A DNA stretch of 59,057 bases from a virus: IMG/VR virus record IMGVR_UViG_3300031539_000031, positions 1 to 59,057 of that record, one strand, 5' to 3'. A model generated the notes under the pieces. It saw nothing but the letters and a program-made list of their open reading frames with translations, was not told the origin of the DNA and did not search any database. Below, in pieces: positions 32,157-39,829 of the stretch (within the stretch, counting starts at the first letter, position 1; the number at the start of each line of letters is the position of its first letter). The position numbers and the translations under genes were made by a program.

Positions 32157-33773
32157 TTGAAAGGGAATGATGTGAAAGACTTAATCTTGTTAGCAAAGGG
32201 GCACACAAGAAGGGAGTGCCCATTCGATGGAGCCGAAGTGTGGGGAGTTAATGATGTCGGTAGTTTCCCCGAATTCAAGGGGAAAAAGATTGACAGGCTA
32301 TTCACCTTTGACCCAAGGTCGGATGAGTTCATCAAAGATATGAAGGCAGTAGCCCCTATTACCAGTTGGCGTGATTATGCTGATGTCAAATACCCGATAG
32401 ATGAACTAATTGAACACTTCGGGACCAGGTACTTTACCAACACAATAAGTTTTATGGTTGCCCTGGCCATCTATGAGGGGTTCACTCGTATTAGAATGTA
32501 TGGGGTGGATGCTCCCTATGGGGGTATCTACTTCATGGAAAAGAGTGGTCTTGAATACTGGATAGGCAGAGCGCAACAAGCTGGTATGGAGATAATACCC
32601 TGTAAAGAATCACATATCTTAAGAACCCATGATGACCAGTTGTATGGGGAGAGAAAAGGGAAAAGGCTCATCCCTCTTTATTTATCAGAGCGTATGATAA
32701 TCATAAATACATTACCAACAAAGGGAAACTATGATACGATTTACCGTTCTGGTCTTGTAAGGTGGTTCGTTGGCCTGAAGGATAAGGAGCGCATAGAGCA
32801 CAAGGTTGAACTCGGCCATAGTACGGAAGGGCATTTAGCTTATAAGTGTGACCACGAATTCCTCACCAAAGTCTATTTCACGGAGTGGGCACTTGAATAC
32901 CTGATAGACTTGCTAAGGAATATGGAAAGAGAAGGGAAATTACCAATCAATATGGTCTCTGTCTATGAGAAGTTAGTTCTCTGTAACACACCTGATAAGG
33001 TAGGGGACACTAACGAAAAGGAAGTTAGGGTTTCCTATATCTTGCCCACCAAGAACAGGGAAAATATCATCAGGAAATCCTTAGAAGATATCAGAAAACT
33101 CCTTACACCAAAAGATGAATTGATTGTCGTTGATGGGAGCACTAACAATGATACATTGAAAGTTCTTGAGGAATATGCGGATGTAATAACTAGAATTATT
33201 CCCGTAGAAAATGATGGGCATGCTCATGGTCTTAACATAGGTATTATGGAATCCAGAGGTGAGTATGTCAAACCACTTGCTGATGATGATGTAGTTTCAC
33301 CGGAGGAGATGGAGAGGGCGATAGATTATTTGAATGAAAACAGGGATATCGACCTGCTCGTTTGTGGGGGTGTCAAGCAACAGGGCGTACATCAGTTCGT
33401 AACAGTAGCCCCAAAGAATTACGGTCATGACGTAAAGGATGTATTCACATACGGGGCTTGCATGGTTGGGTTTATACATAGACGTGATTCATTTAGTAAG
33501 TTAGGACTGTATGACACTTCTTATGTTGATATTGACCAAGAAATTGCAACAAGGGCAATTAGCATGGGACTTAAAGTTAAATTCTTCCCGGGTAAGCATT
33601 ATTTCCATGCTACTCATACAAACAGCACCGGGTATCTTCAATTAGCTCAATGGAATAAGGACAACCGTAATCTAATAAAACAATATTGTCCTAGAGTTTT
33701 CTACTACAAGTATTTAATAGGCAATAAGATTCGCTCTTTCAAATCCAATATAAGGGGATGGCTTACTTCTTAA
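32157..33773 (+). CDS. DUF115/MAF-like domain fused to GT2 glycosyltransferase
   Basis: 538 aa. TTG start eight bases after AGGAGG. Residues ~8-160 (LILLAKGHTRRECPFDG, EVWGVNDVGSFPEF, FTFDPR) resemble the DUF115/MAF Rossmann-like domain of flagellin-glycosylation proteins. Residues ~290-510 form a GT2 domain: VSYILPTKNRENIIRKSL, ELIVVDGSTNND and PLADDDVVS. A gene of this kind inside the capsid-to-connector operon suggests it glycosylates a virion protein, perhaps with sugars from the 9-22 kb cassette. The partnership is inferred. Confidence 0.65.
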   Translation: MKGNDVKDLILLAKGHTRRECPFDGAEVWGVNDVGSFPEFKGKKIDRLFTFDPRSDEFIKDMKAVAPITSWRDYADVKYPIDELIEHFGTRYFTNTISFMVALAIYEGFTRIRMYGVDAPYGGIYFMEKSGLEYWIGRAQQAGMEIIPCKESHILRTHDDQLYGERKGKRLIPLYLSERMIIINTLPTKGNYDTIYRSGLVRWFVGLKDKERIEHKVELGHSTEGHLAYKCDHEFLTKVYFTEWALEYLIDLLRNMEREGKLPINMVSVYEKLVLCNTPDKVGDTNEKEVRVSYILPTKNRENIIRKSLEDIRKLLTPKDELIVVDGSTNNDTLKVLEEYADVITRIIPVENDGHAHGLNIGIMESRGEYVKPLADDDVVSPEEMERAIDYLNENRDIDLLVCGGVKQQGVHQFVTVAPKNYGHDVKDVFTYGACMVGFIHRRDSFSKLGLYDTSYVDIDQEIATRAISMGLKVKFFPGKHYFHATHTNSTGYLQLAQWNKDNRNLIKQYCPRVFYYKYLIGNKIRSFKSNIRGWLTS

Positions 33774-33782
33774 GAGGATAAT

Positions 33783-33947
33783 GTGAAACACTTTACATTA
33801 AAGAGACTGCAAAGCGATAAGGATGATTTGGAAAAACAATACCAGAATCTTAAAAGACAACATAAAAACATTGGGGAACAAGCATTGATGGTTCAGGGGG
33901 CTATCAAATATATCAATCAAACGATAGAGAAGTTAACCGGGGAATAG
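33783..33947 (+). CDS. Coiled-coil protein, 54 aa
   Basis: GTG at 33783 behind AGAGGATAAT. Heptad-like helix (LQSDKDDLEKQYQNLKRQHK). The stop lies at the start of the first of two strong hairpins. Possible scaffold or assembly helper by position. Confidence 0.5.
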   Translation: MKHFTLKRLQSDKDDLEKQYQNLKRQHKNIGEQALMVQGAIKYINQTIEKLTGE

Positions 33948-34004
33948 CTGGTCGGAAACGGCCAGCACATCATCCCTAAGGCGGGGGGTGAGATTCCCCC
34001 CGCC
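33947..34004 (+). promoter_or_regulatory. Two adjacent strong hairpins
   Basis: GCTGGTCG (33947-33954), GAAA tetraloop, CGGCCAGC (33959-33966) with one G-T pair; then GGCGGGGGG (33980-33988), loop TGAGATT, CCCCCCGCC (33996-34004), 9 bp perfect. No T-run follows. The second resembles the hairpin at 31315. Likely controls transcript level or stability between structural genes. Confidence 0.6.
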
Positions 34005-34028
34005 TAATAGTAAGGAGGTATTAAATAA

Positions 34029-34316
34029 ATGAGTATAAGACCTAATTCTATAACTAGAATGACTGCCACGGGCGATTTAACGGGTGGTCCCGCAGAGCTT
34101 CTATGGTTGAACATAGCTAACAGTGCCACGCTCGGCCTGGCTGCGTCCTTATTTGACGCCTCAACCCCTACTAGTGGGGCAAGAATGACTATCGAAGTAG
34201 GGGCGGATGATACATACTTCGCCCACTTTGGAAGTGGCTATATCTGGAATACCAAAGTCCATGTTGGGACAGTGGACGCAGGATTAATAATTACAGGTGC
34301 TTTTGTAAGTGCATAA
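34029..34316 (+). CDS. Probable virion structural protein, 95 aa
   Basis: AAGGAGGTATTAAATAA precedes ATG. Beta-rich with many Thr/Ala/Gly (TGDLTGGPAELLWLN, TVDAGLIITGAF). Resembles small head-fibre or decoration proteins by size and composition. No firm family. Confidence 0.5.
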   Translation: MSIRPNSITRMTATGDLTGGPAELLWLNIANSATLGLAASLFDASTPTSGARMTIEVGADDTYFAHFGSGYIWNTKVHVGTVDAGLIITGAFVSA

Positions 34317-34346
34317 ATAAAATGACATTTAATTTTACGTTAAACA

Positions 34347-34481
34347 ATGATTAAAAAGGTTCGTGAACAAGCGGTTGTTGAAAGAACTCATTGTCCTAGA
34401 TGCGATTATCCTTTATACAAAAAGTCTGATGGGGCTTTACGATGCCAATACTGTGGGGCGAATTATCCCCCGAGGAAATGA
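34347..34481 (+). CDS. Zinc-ribbon protein, paralogue 1, 44 aa
   Basis: MIKKVREQAVVERTHCPRCD followed by a second knuckle CQYCG. Clearly related to the gene at 34569. The DNA upstream of its ATG matches the first codons of that paralogue but with a one-base length difference, so this copy has lost its original N-terminus. Confidence 0.6.
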   Translation: MIKKVREQAVVERTHCPRCDYPLYKKSDGALRCQYCGANYPPRK

Positions 34482-34567
34482 TGAAGAAGGAAGGGGTTTA
34501 TTTCTTACTAGCGTTCTACATGGTTATAGTAGCTACAATTTGCATGATTAAATTTTTAATAGGTTAA
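34478..34567 (+). CDS. Single-span membrane peptide, 29 aa
   Basis: ATGATG overlaps the previous TGA. MMKKEG then a hydrophobic helix (VYFLLAFYMVIVATICMI). Sits between two zinc-ribbon paralogues. Unknown role. Confidence 0.4.
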   Translation: MMKKEGVYFLLAFYMVIVATICMIKFLIG

Positions 34568-34568
34568 A

Positions 34569-34745
34569 ATGTCATTTGAAACTCTATTAAATATGATTAA
34601 GAAGGTTCGAGAGCAAGAGGTTGAAGAACTGACCTTATGCCCCGATTGCGATTATCCTTTAAGTAAAAAGACTGACGGAACTTTACACTGTCTATACTGT
34701 GGGTATTCATGGCCGAGGAGAATTAGTAATGCCAGAAATCGGTGA
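34569..34745 (+). CDS. Zinc-ribbon protein, paralogue 2, 58 aa
   Basis: MSFETLLNMIKKVREQEVEE, then CPDCDYPL and CLYCGYSWPRR. Intact version of the paralogue at 34347. Its end overlaps the HNH gene by 17 bases, possibly the result of HNH insertion. Confidence 0.6.
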   Translation: MSFETLLNMIKKVREQEVEELTLCPDCDYPLSKKTDGTLHCLYCGYSWPRRISNARNR

Positions 34746-35190
34746 GATAAAAGCGGGTAAGTATATAGGGTATAGCCCATTTTCAGATAATAGATATATC
34801 TGGCTCGCCTGTATTGATTGTGGCAAAAAACGATGGGTTGGTTACTCAAGCCTTAAGCGTTCTAACTATCATGGCAGATGCAAAAGTTGTGATGCCAAAG
34901 CTATACCAAGACCATCGCAATATAGAGGGAGGCATTTATCAACCGAGGGTTATGTCATGGTTCAACTTCCCCCAAGTGATTTCTTCTACCCTATGACTGA
35001 AAAGACAGGATATATAAAAGAGCATAGGTTGATTATGGCAAGACATTTGAAAAGATGTTTGATGCCATTTGAGGTGGTGCATCATAAAGAAAAGCCAATT
35101 AATGATAATCGCATAAGCAATCTATCTCTGGAAACTGCTGGAAGTCATGTTGCTTATCATAATAGTCATGGGGCATATAGGGGGCGTTAG
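34729..35190 (+). CDS. HNH homing endonuclease, 153 aa
   Basis: From ATG 34729 behind GAGGAGAATTAGTA. N-terminal zinc site (CIDCGKKRW, CKSCDAK) and an HNH core VVHHKEKPINDNRISNL. Domain order is that of free-standing phage HNH nucleases. It is inserted between structural genes without an intron. Confidence 0.85.
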   Translation: MPEIGEIKAGKYIGYSPFSDNRYIWLACIDCGKKRWVGYSSLKRSNYHGRCKSCDAKAIPRPSQYRGRHLSTEGYVMVQLPPSDFFYPMTEKTGYIKEHRLIMARHLKRCLMPFEVVHHKEKPINDNRISNLSLETAGSHVAYHNSHGAYRGR

Positions 35191-36009
35191 ATGAATTTAT
35201 ATGCTGATGTAACAACTTTGAAGAGTAGCGCCTATTTAGATAAAAGTGCCACGACTGATAATTTATACCTCCGTGACCTATTAGAAGCATCTTCACGAAT
35301 GGAAGACGATTACACAGGAAGGCACTTCTACGCCTATAACGGCACTCAATATCTCGATGGTGCCGGTACTACGATGTGGACTCCTGATATCCTTTCTATA
35401 TCTACATTAAAAACTGACGAAGATGATGACGCAACCTTTGAAAATACCCTAAGTGTTAATACGGATTATTATTTATACCCCTTGAATTCAGTCGTAAAGA
35501 CAAGGGCGGTGATTAGAAACCAGGGTTCTTATTCGAGTTTTGCCAATGGTATCAGAAAGGGTGTGGAGATTACAGGTGTGTTTGGTTATGGGAATGGAAC
35601 ATCATCCACCCCCTATGTTGATAGTGGTCTTATCTTATCCTCTTCTATAGGTGCTACGGATACCACATGCACTGTTAGCGCGAGTGGTAATTTTTCCATA
35701 GGCCAAACTTTATTAATGGATAGCGAGCAATGTTATATAGACAATATGTCTTCAAGCACCCTAACAATAGAAAGAGGTATAAACGGAACGTCAGCTACCA
35801 CTCATTCTGCTACAACTACACTTTACATATACGAATATCCAGAACCTATTAAAGAGGCATGTTTAATTCAGGCTATGCGGTGGTGGTCACGTAAAGATTC
35901 AGCCTTTGCGGATGTTGTCGGAGTGCCTGAACTCGGAACTGTAATAGCCAAGAAAGGGCTTGACCCGGACGTGATAGAAATCTTGAGACCTTATAAGAGA
36001 TATGCTTAA
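35191..36009 (+). CDS. Head-tail connector (gp6-like adaptor), 272 aa
   Basis: N-terminus MNLYADVTTLKSSAYL and LRDLLEASSRMEDDYTGRHF, then a C-terminal helix EACLIQAMRWWSRKDSAF are typical of HK97 gp6/SPP1 gp15-type connectors; a beta-rich insert (about 145-215: TCTVSASGNFSIGQTLLMDS) is longer than usual. It would form the ring under the portal. Confidence 0.75.
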   Translation: MNLYADVTTLKSSAYLDKSATTDNLYLRDLLEASSRMEDDYTGRHFYAYNGTQYLDGAGTTMWTPDILSISTLKTDEDDDATFENTLSVNTDYYLYPLNSVVKTRAVIRNQGSYSSFANGIRKGVEITGVFGYGNGTSSTPYVDSGLILSSSIGATDTTCTVSASGNFSIGQTLLMDSEQCYIDNMSSSTLTIERGINGTSATTHSATTTLYIYEYPEPIKEACLIQAMRWWSRKDSAFADVVGVPELGTVIAKKGLDPDVIEILRPYKRYA

Positions 36010-36164
36010 ATGTGAGGCAATAAATGAGGATTGGGAATGTTCTCACCGCAATGGGGACAATAGAATGGCAAGTCGAGAAGTGGCTCAAAAGACCCCGACT
36101 TTACCAACTTATTGCAATAAGGACATTTAATCTGGAATAATTCCAACCTTATTACCTTATCCAT
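36006..36164 (-). CDS. Small zinc-ribbon protein with own promoter, 52 aa
   Basis: ATG 36164 is six bases from a TATTAT -10 box and has no ribosome site. CPYCNKLV and CPHCGENIP make a zinc ribbon. It is antisense to the structural operon, and its stop overlaps the connector stop by four bases. A moron-like insertion. Confidence 0.65.
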   Translation of the reverse strand: MDKVIRLELFQIKCPYCNKLVKSGSFEPLLDLPFYCPHCGENIPNPHLLPHI

Positions 36165-36170
36165 ATTTGT

Positions 36171-36199
36171 ATAATAGCACGAAAATATAGAGATGTCAA
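36171..36199 (-). promoter_or_regulatory. Consensus promoter for minus-strand zinc-ribbon gene
   Basis: TTGACA (36194-36199), 17 bases, TATTAT (36171-36176), then six bases to the ATG. Predicted transcript would be leaderless. Confidence 0.75.
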
Positions 36200-36592
36200 A
36201 TGCTTAATTTTAAAATTGTAGGATTAGACAAATTAAATAAAAAGCTCGGTGAAGGTATTAAAAAACCTTTAATCAGTGGTATTAAAAAGATAGTCTTCAC
36301 TTTAGAAGGAGAGACAAAAGTTGCCACACCTGTCGGGTTAAGTGGTGACTTGAGTTCGTCAGAATTTTCTAAATATGGTGCTACTGAGGGTATGGTAGGA
36401 ACGAATAAGGAATATGCACCTTTCGTAGAATATGGGACACAATACATGGAGGCTAGGCATGTTACTAGGAATAATCAGACAAGGGTTCTCGGTCAAGGGA
36501 TGTTCTCTTTCGGTTTAGAGCAATTAAAAAAGAAAATGGGTAATTTATTAAAAGGTATTGCCATTAATATAGAAAATAGGTGGGGTAGTTAA
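36200..36592 (+). CDS. HK97 gp10-like head-tail/neck protein, 130 aa
   Basis: KVATPVGLSGDL, EYAPFVEYGTQYMEAR and the preceding helices match the HK97-gp10 tail-completion family. ATG directly follows the minus-strand promoter's -35 box. Overlaps the next gene by one base. Confidence 0.78.
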   Translation: MLNFKIVGLDKLNKKLGEGIKKPLISGIKKIVFTLEGETKVATPVGLSGDLSSSEFSKYGATEGMVGTNKEYAPFVEYGTQYMEARHVTRNNQTRVLGQGMFSFGLEQLKKKMGNLLKGIAINIENRWGS

Positions 36593-37005
36593 TGTCTATT
36601 GAATCAATCGGCACGGCTTTAGGGGTTAAACTTGAAGGCATATCAGGTCTGAGAGTCTACAATCCTGCTGAGTTGCCTAAAAGTATAAAAGAGTTTCCCT
36701 GTGCTTTAATCATGCCAGGTGAGATAAATTACCATGACACGATGGGGGGAGCTTCTTATTTAACGATTAATTATAGAGTTATTATAGCGGTCTCAAATCA
36801 AGACCAGCCGGATAAATTAAATAAACTAATGGACTACATAGAACCAACAGGAACGTACTCAGTAGTGGCGAAGGTAGAGGCGGATGGGACGCTTGGGGGC
36901 ACGGCTTCTGATTGCATAGTATTAAGTAATGCAGGAGTAGGGACTACGATGTGGGGTGGCATAGCTCTTTTGAGTACGGAGTTTGTAGTACAGGTCTTTT
37001 CATAG
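36592..37005 (+). CDS. Probable tail terminator protein, 137 aa
   Basis: The order gp6-gp10-terminator-tube is standard, and this protein has the size and mixed alpha/beta composition of terminators (FPCALIMPGEINY, INYRVIIAVSNQDQ, ALLSTEFVVQVFS). Assigned mainly by position. Confidence 0.6.
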   Translation: MSIESIGTALGVKLEGISGLRVYNPAELPKSIKEFPCALIMPGEINYHDTMGGASYLTINYRVIIAVSNQDQPDKLNKLMDYIEPTGTYSVVAKVEADGTLGGTASDCIVLSNAGVGTTMWGGIALLSTEFVVQVFS

Positions 37006-37014
37006 GGGGTTAAT

Positions 37015-37746
37015 ATGGGTAGAACTCACGCTAAGAATTCTGAAATATTTGTAGATGAATTTGACTTTTCAGGTTTAGTAAATGCTATAGATATAGCTAT
37101 AGAAAATCCTGTGGCAGAGGTTACGGCATTCAGTGATACGGATGCCACATTCGTAGATGGGAAACCAAGTTTCTCTATTACACTCAATGGTTTATATTCT
37201 ACCGATTATGATGCCGAGATGTTTGCTGATTTAACTTCTTCAAACAGGTTACTTACAGTTTCACCAGGGGATTCCGCTACAGCAGGTGGGGTAGCTTATT
37301 TCGGACAGGGGGATATCACTTCAAGGCCTATAACATCAAACATAGGTGAGGCCATTCTTTTAAATACAACATGGAATGGTAATAAACCATTGACCAGAGG
37401 GAAAATTCTTTACAGAGGGATTGCCACCGCCAGTGTAGCCGGTACGGGTTATCATTTGGGTGCGGTTGCATCAACAGAACAGTTAATAGCTTTCCAGCAT
37501 GTTATGAGTGCGACTGCTGGTACTACATTGATTACCATTATAGAAAGCGATAGCACTTCGGCTTTCGGTATTGCTTCCACGGCGGTAACATTTACCACAG
37601 TTTCCACTTCCGATATTGCTGAAAGGAAAGCTACTGCCGGGGCTATGACAGATACATGGTATAGAACACACATGGAAATAACAGGCGCATCGGCATCTTA
37701 TGACATATTAGTGGTTGCGGGGATAGCACCCCTCGGCTCATCTTAG
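37015..37746 (+). CDS. Major tail (tube) protein, paralogue 1 with C-terminal extension, 243 aa
   Basis: Shares NPVAEVTAFSDTDATFVDGK with the two following proteins but carries about 100 extra residues after position 140 (GYHLGAVASTEQLIAFQHV and on). Beta-rich; expected to form or cap the tail tube. The extension may be a surface domain. Confidence 0.7.
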   Translation: MGRTHAKNSEIFVDEFDFSGLVNAIDIAIENPVAEVTAFSDTDATFVDGKPSFSITLNGLYSTDYDAEMFADLTSSNRLLTVSPGDSATAGGVAYFGQGDITSRPITSNIGEAILLNTTWNGNKPLTRGKILYRGIATASVAGTGYHLGAVASTEQLIAFQHVMSATAGTTLITIIESDSTSAFGIASTAVTFTTVSTSDIAERKATAGAMTDTWYRTHMEITGASASYDILVVAGIAPLGSS

Positions 37747-37755
37747 GAGGTAAAT

Positions 37756-38169
37756 ATGGCAAGGACATTTGGGGGTAACGCAGATTTTACTCTTGGGGCT
37801 ACAGCCTTAGAGTCCTGGCTTAATTCTATAACGATGAATGTGGATGTCCCTGTTTCGGAAATAACTGCATTCTCTGATACTTACCAGAATGTGGTGGCGG
37901 GAAAGAAGAATGTCACACTAGAATTAGCGGGTGTATTAGATACAACTTCGGCTGCTGCGGATGCTATTATCTTTGGGTGTATTGGGAAAGGGGTTGCAAC
38001 TATGACGTTTAAGCCTCTTGGGTCTACAACTGCTTATTACCAAACTTCATCATCGGGATTAACGGGGACTCTGGTAAAAAGCTATTCAATATCATTACCT
38101 GTGGGGGATAAAGGTAGTTTCACCGCATCTCTACAGGATTCAGCAAGCACGGTTAGAAAAACCGCATAA
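37756..38169 (+). CDS. Major tail (tube) protein, paralogue 2, 137 aa
   Basis: VPVSEITAFSDTYQNVVAGK aligns with the neighbouring paralogues. Compact tube-protein size. AGGAGGTAAAT ribosome site. Confidence 0.7.
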   Translation: MARTFGGNADFTLGATALESWLNSITMNVDVPVSEITAFSDTYQNVVAGKKNVTLELAGVLDTTSAAADAIIFGCIGKGVATMTFKPLGSTTAYYQTSSSGLTGTLVKSYSISLPVGDKGSFTASLQDSASTVRKTA

Positions 38170-38178
38170 GGAGGAATT

Positions 38179-38589
38179 ATGGCAAGAGCACATGGGAAAG
38201 ACGCAAATTTTGCATTCGGTACAGCAACAAAACTAGAGAATGAGGTTAATGCGGTAACGCTAAACTTTGATGTCCCAGTAGCAGAAATAACCGCATTCAG
38301 TGATACTTATCAGAATGTAGTGGCGGGAAAACCAGCAGCCACCATTGATATCGCAGGGGCATGGCAATCAACAGCCACGGGGGGGGATGCTGTAATATTC
38401 GCTGCTTTAGGTGGGGCAGCCTTGAATTATGACTTTGAACCCGATGGCACTACTGGATATGATGGTTATGCTGTCCCGACTAACTATTCAATTACAGCTA
38501 ATACAAACGATGCCATTAAATACACGGCTACATTCCAACATAACGGTAAGAATGCTGCGATAGATGGCAGTGCACCGAGCAGAGCCTAA
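38179..38589 (+). CDS. Major tail (tube) protein, paralogue 3, 136 aa
   Basis: VPVAEITAFSDTYQNVVAGK is nearly identical to paralogue 2. It is immediately upstream of the tail chaperones, the usual place of the main tube gene. AAGGAGGAATT ribosome site. Confidence 0.72.
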   Translation: MARAHGKDANFAFGTATKLENEVNAVTLNFDVPVAEITAFSDTYQNVVAGKPAATIDIAGAWQSTATGGDAVIFAALGGAALNYDFEPDGTTGYDGYAVPTNYSITANTNDAIKYTATFQHNGKNAAIDGSAPSRA

Positions 38590-38600
38590 ATTAAGGAGGG

Positions 38601-39026
38601 ATGATGAGTAAAATACCAACCAGGAAAGTCAAGAGCGATGACTGTGTAATCCATATAGGGCGTGAAGTGGATGTCAAGACACAGGAAATAACCAGTGAGG
38701 GGGAAGCCTACTACGTCCACAAAGGTGAGTGGGTAGAGATTATCCCCCTATTCTCCGTTAGACAATACATAGCGTGGAATAAACTTAGAAACTCGCTTAC
38801 GGGCAATGAAGATGCGATGGAGAGAGCTTTAGATTCACTTTGCAAAGAACTTTCTAACAAGGTTGTGAAGTGGAACTGGACAGACAATGAGGGGAATAAA
38901 CTACCTCAACCTTATAAGAAACCAGAAATTATTATGGACTTGAATGAGGAGGAATTAATCTGGCTGAGTACGGCCTTAGTTGAAACTCAAGGTCAACGAA
39001 AAAACGCCTCTACGCCCTCGGCTTAG
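38601..39026 (+). CDS. Tail assembly chaperone, gpG-like, 141 aa
   Basis: Located between tube and tape-measure genes. Helical acidic C-terminus (DLNEEELIWLSTALVET). Contains a slippery A AAA AAC at 38999-39005 near its end; most ribosomes stop at TAG 39024-39026, some shift to -1 and read on to 39259. This is the conserved gpG/gpGT arrangement of long-tailed phages. Confidence 0.8.
   Translation: MMSKIPTRKVKSDDCVIHIGREVDVKTQEITSEGEAYYVHKGEWVEIIPLFSVRQYIAWNKLRNSLTGNEDAMERALDSLCKELSNKVVKWNWTDNEGNKLPQPYKKPEIIMDLNEEELIWLSTALVETQGQRKNASTPSA
38999..39005 (+). promoter_or_regulatory. -1 ribosomal frameshift site (A AAA AAC)
   Basis: The heptamer is in the correct zero-frame register (CGA AAA AAC, codons at 38997, 39000 and 39003), nine codons before the gpG-like stop region. 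The -1 frame downstream stays open for 84 codons. Confidence 0.85.
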
Positions 39027-39259
39027 AACTTATTGACGAGGGCAATCAGACACCAGAGAGTTTATTAAGTGTAATATGTGAGAGTTTTAATTGTCTACCT
39101 AGTGAAGCATTAGAGGAAGACCCTCAAATGATTATCGCTATACTAGAATGTAGATTAGCTCAGGAAGCTAAAAGACAGTTCAATGAAAACGCTGGCAAAT
39201 TAAGTGGGAATGCTGCGGATTTGTGGGCTGAGATAAATATAGGATTAAAGAGGAGGTAG
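39005..39259 (+). CDS. gpT-like extension made by -1 frameshifting
   Basis: The -1 frame reads RLYALGLELIDEGNQTPESL and continues for 84 residues to TAG 39257-39259, giving a predicted fusion of about 219 aa with the upstream gene. It has no start codon of its own near the beginning. AILECRLAQEAKRQFNENA is helical, as in gpT parts that recruit the tape measure. Confidence 0.8.
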   Translation, partial: RLYALGLELIDEGNQTPESLLSVICESFNCLPSEALEEDPQMIIAILECRLAQEAKRQFNENAGKLSGNAADLWAEINIGLKRR

Positions 39260-39261
39260 TA

Positions 39262-39741
39262 TTAATCTGGTGGTCTTATTACTATTTCCCAATCATTAAT
39301 ATTAGCTGCGGAAACTTCAACGTAATATTCTCCTACCCCAGCATAACTATATGTTGTCCCGCTAGTATCGCTTGGGAATAGACAGGATTCTACATTAAAA
39401 AGGGTTTCACCTCTCGGATAGATATAAAATGAAAACATTGCCCATTCTGGCTCGCCCGTAGTGTAAGACCAATCAATAATCCATTCTTCTGTAGTTACGG
39501 TGAATGGTGGCGTTTTCCTGTCCCCGCTACCAGTTAATACAATGGGTTCAAAAATGATTTGTGGTTCAGGTTGTGTGATTGGAGAAAGAATATCTTGTTG
39601 CTCAGTTGATTCGATTATTACTGGTTCAGTAGGCGTTGGTGCAAGGGTAACATCTAACGGGATGGGGGATATATTCTCCTCACAAGATAAAGGTATGAGA
39701 ACGATAAATATAATCGGTAATAAAAATTCTAATCCCCTCAT
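39262..39741 (-). CDS. Putative lipoprotein (moron), 159 aa
   Basis: MRGLEFLLPIIFIVLIPLSC is a signal peptide ending in a lipobox-like PLSC with Cys20, imperfect at -3. The mature part has a Pro/Glu/Thr-rich linker (about 25-70) and a beta-sandwich-like C-terminus (TFVTTEEW-type strands, YAGVGEYYVEVSA). It is antisense in the tail operon with its own promoter and GGGAGG site, the pattern of a moron. Phage lipoproteins often block superinfection; that role is inferred. Confidence 0.75.
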   Translation of the reverse strand: MRGLEFLLPIIFIVLIPLSCEENISPIPLDVTLAPTPTEPVIIESTEQQDILSPITQPEPQIIFEPIVLTGSGDRKTPPFTVTTEEWIIDWSYTTGEPEWAMFSFYIYPRGETLFNVESCLFPSDTSGTTYSYAGVGEYYVEVSAANINDWEIVIRPPD

Positions 39742-39759
39742 ATTCCAACCTCCCTATTA

Positions 39760-39788
39760 AGTATAAAACTATTTAAAGGATTTGTCAA
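39760..39788 (-). promoter_or_regulatory. Consensus promoter of the lipoprotein gene
   Basis: TTGACA (39783-39788), 17 bases, TATACT (39760-39765), with GGGAGG before the ATG at 39741. Near-perfect sigma70-type promoter, so expression could be independent of the tail operon. Confidence 0.8.
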
Positions 39789-39829
39789 TGGCTGAAGCTG
39801 CTAAAGAAGTGGTAGGGGAAAGGTTTTAG
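39788..39829 (+). other. 13-codon ORF resembling the tape-measure start
   Basis: MAEAAKEVVGERF begins like the tape-measure protein (MADAAK...). It lies on the plus strand between the lipoprotein promoter and the HNH gene. It may be the remnant of an earlier tape-measure start displaced by insertion of the HNH gene; similarity over six residues is weak evidence. Confidence 0.3.
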
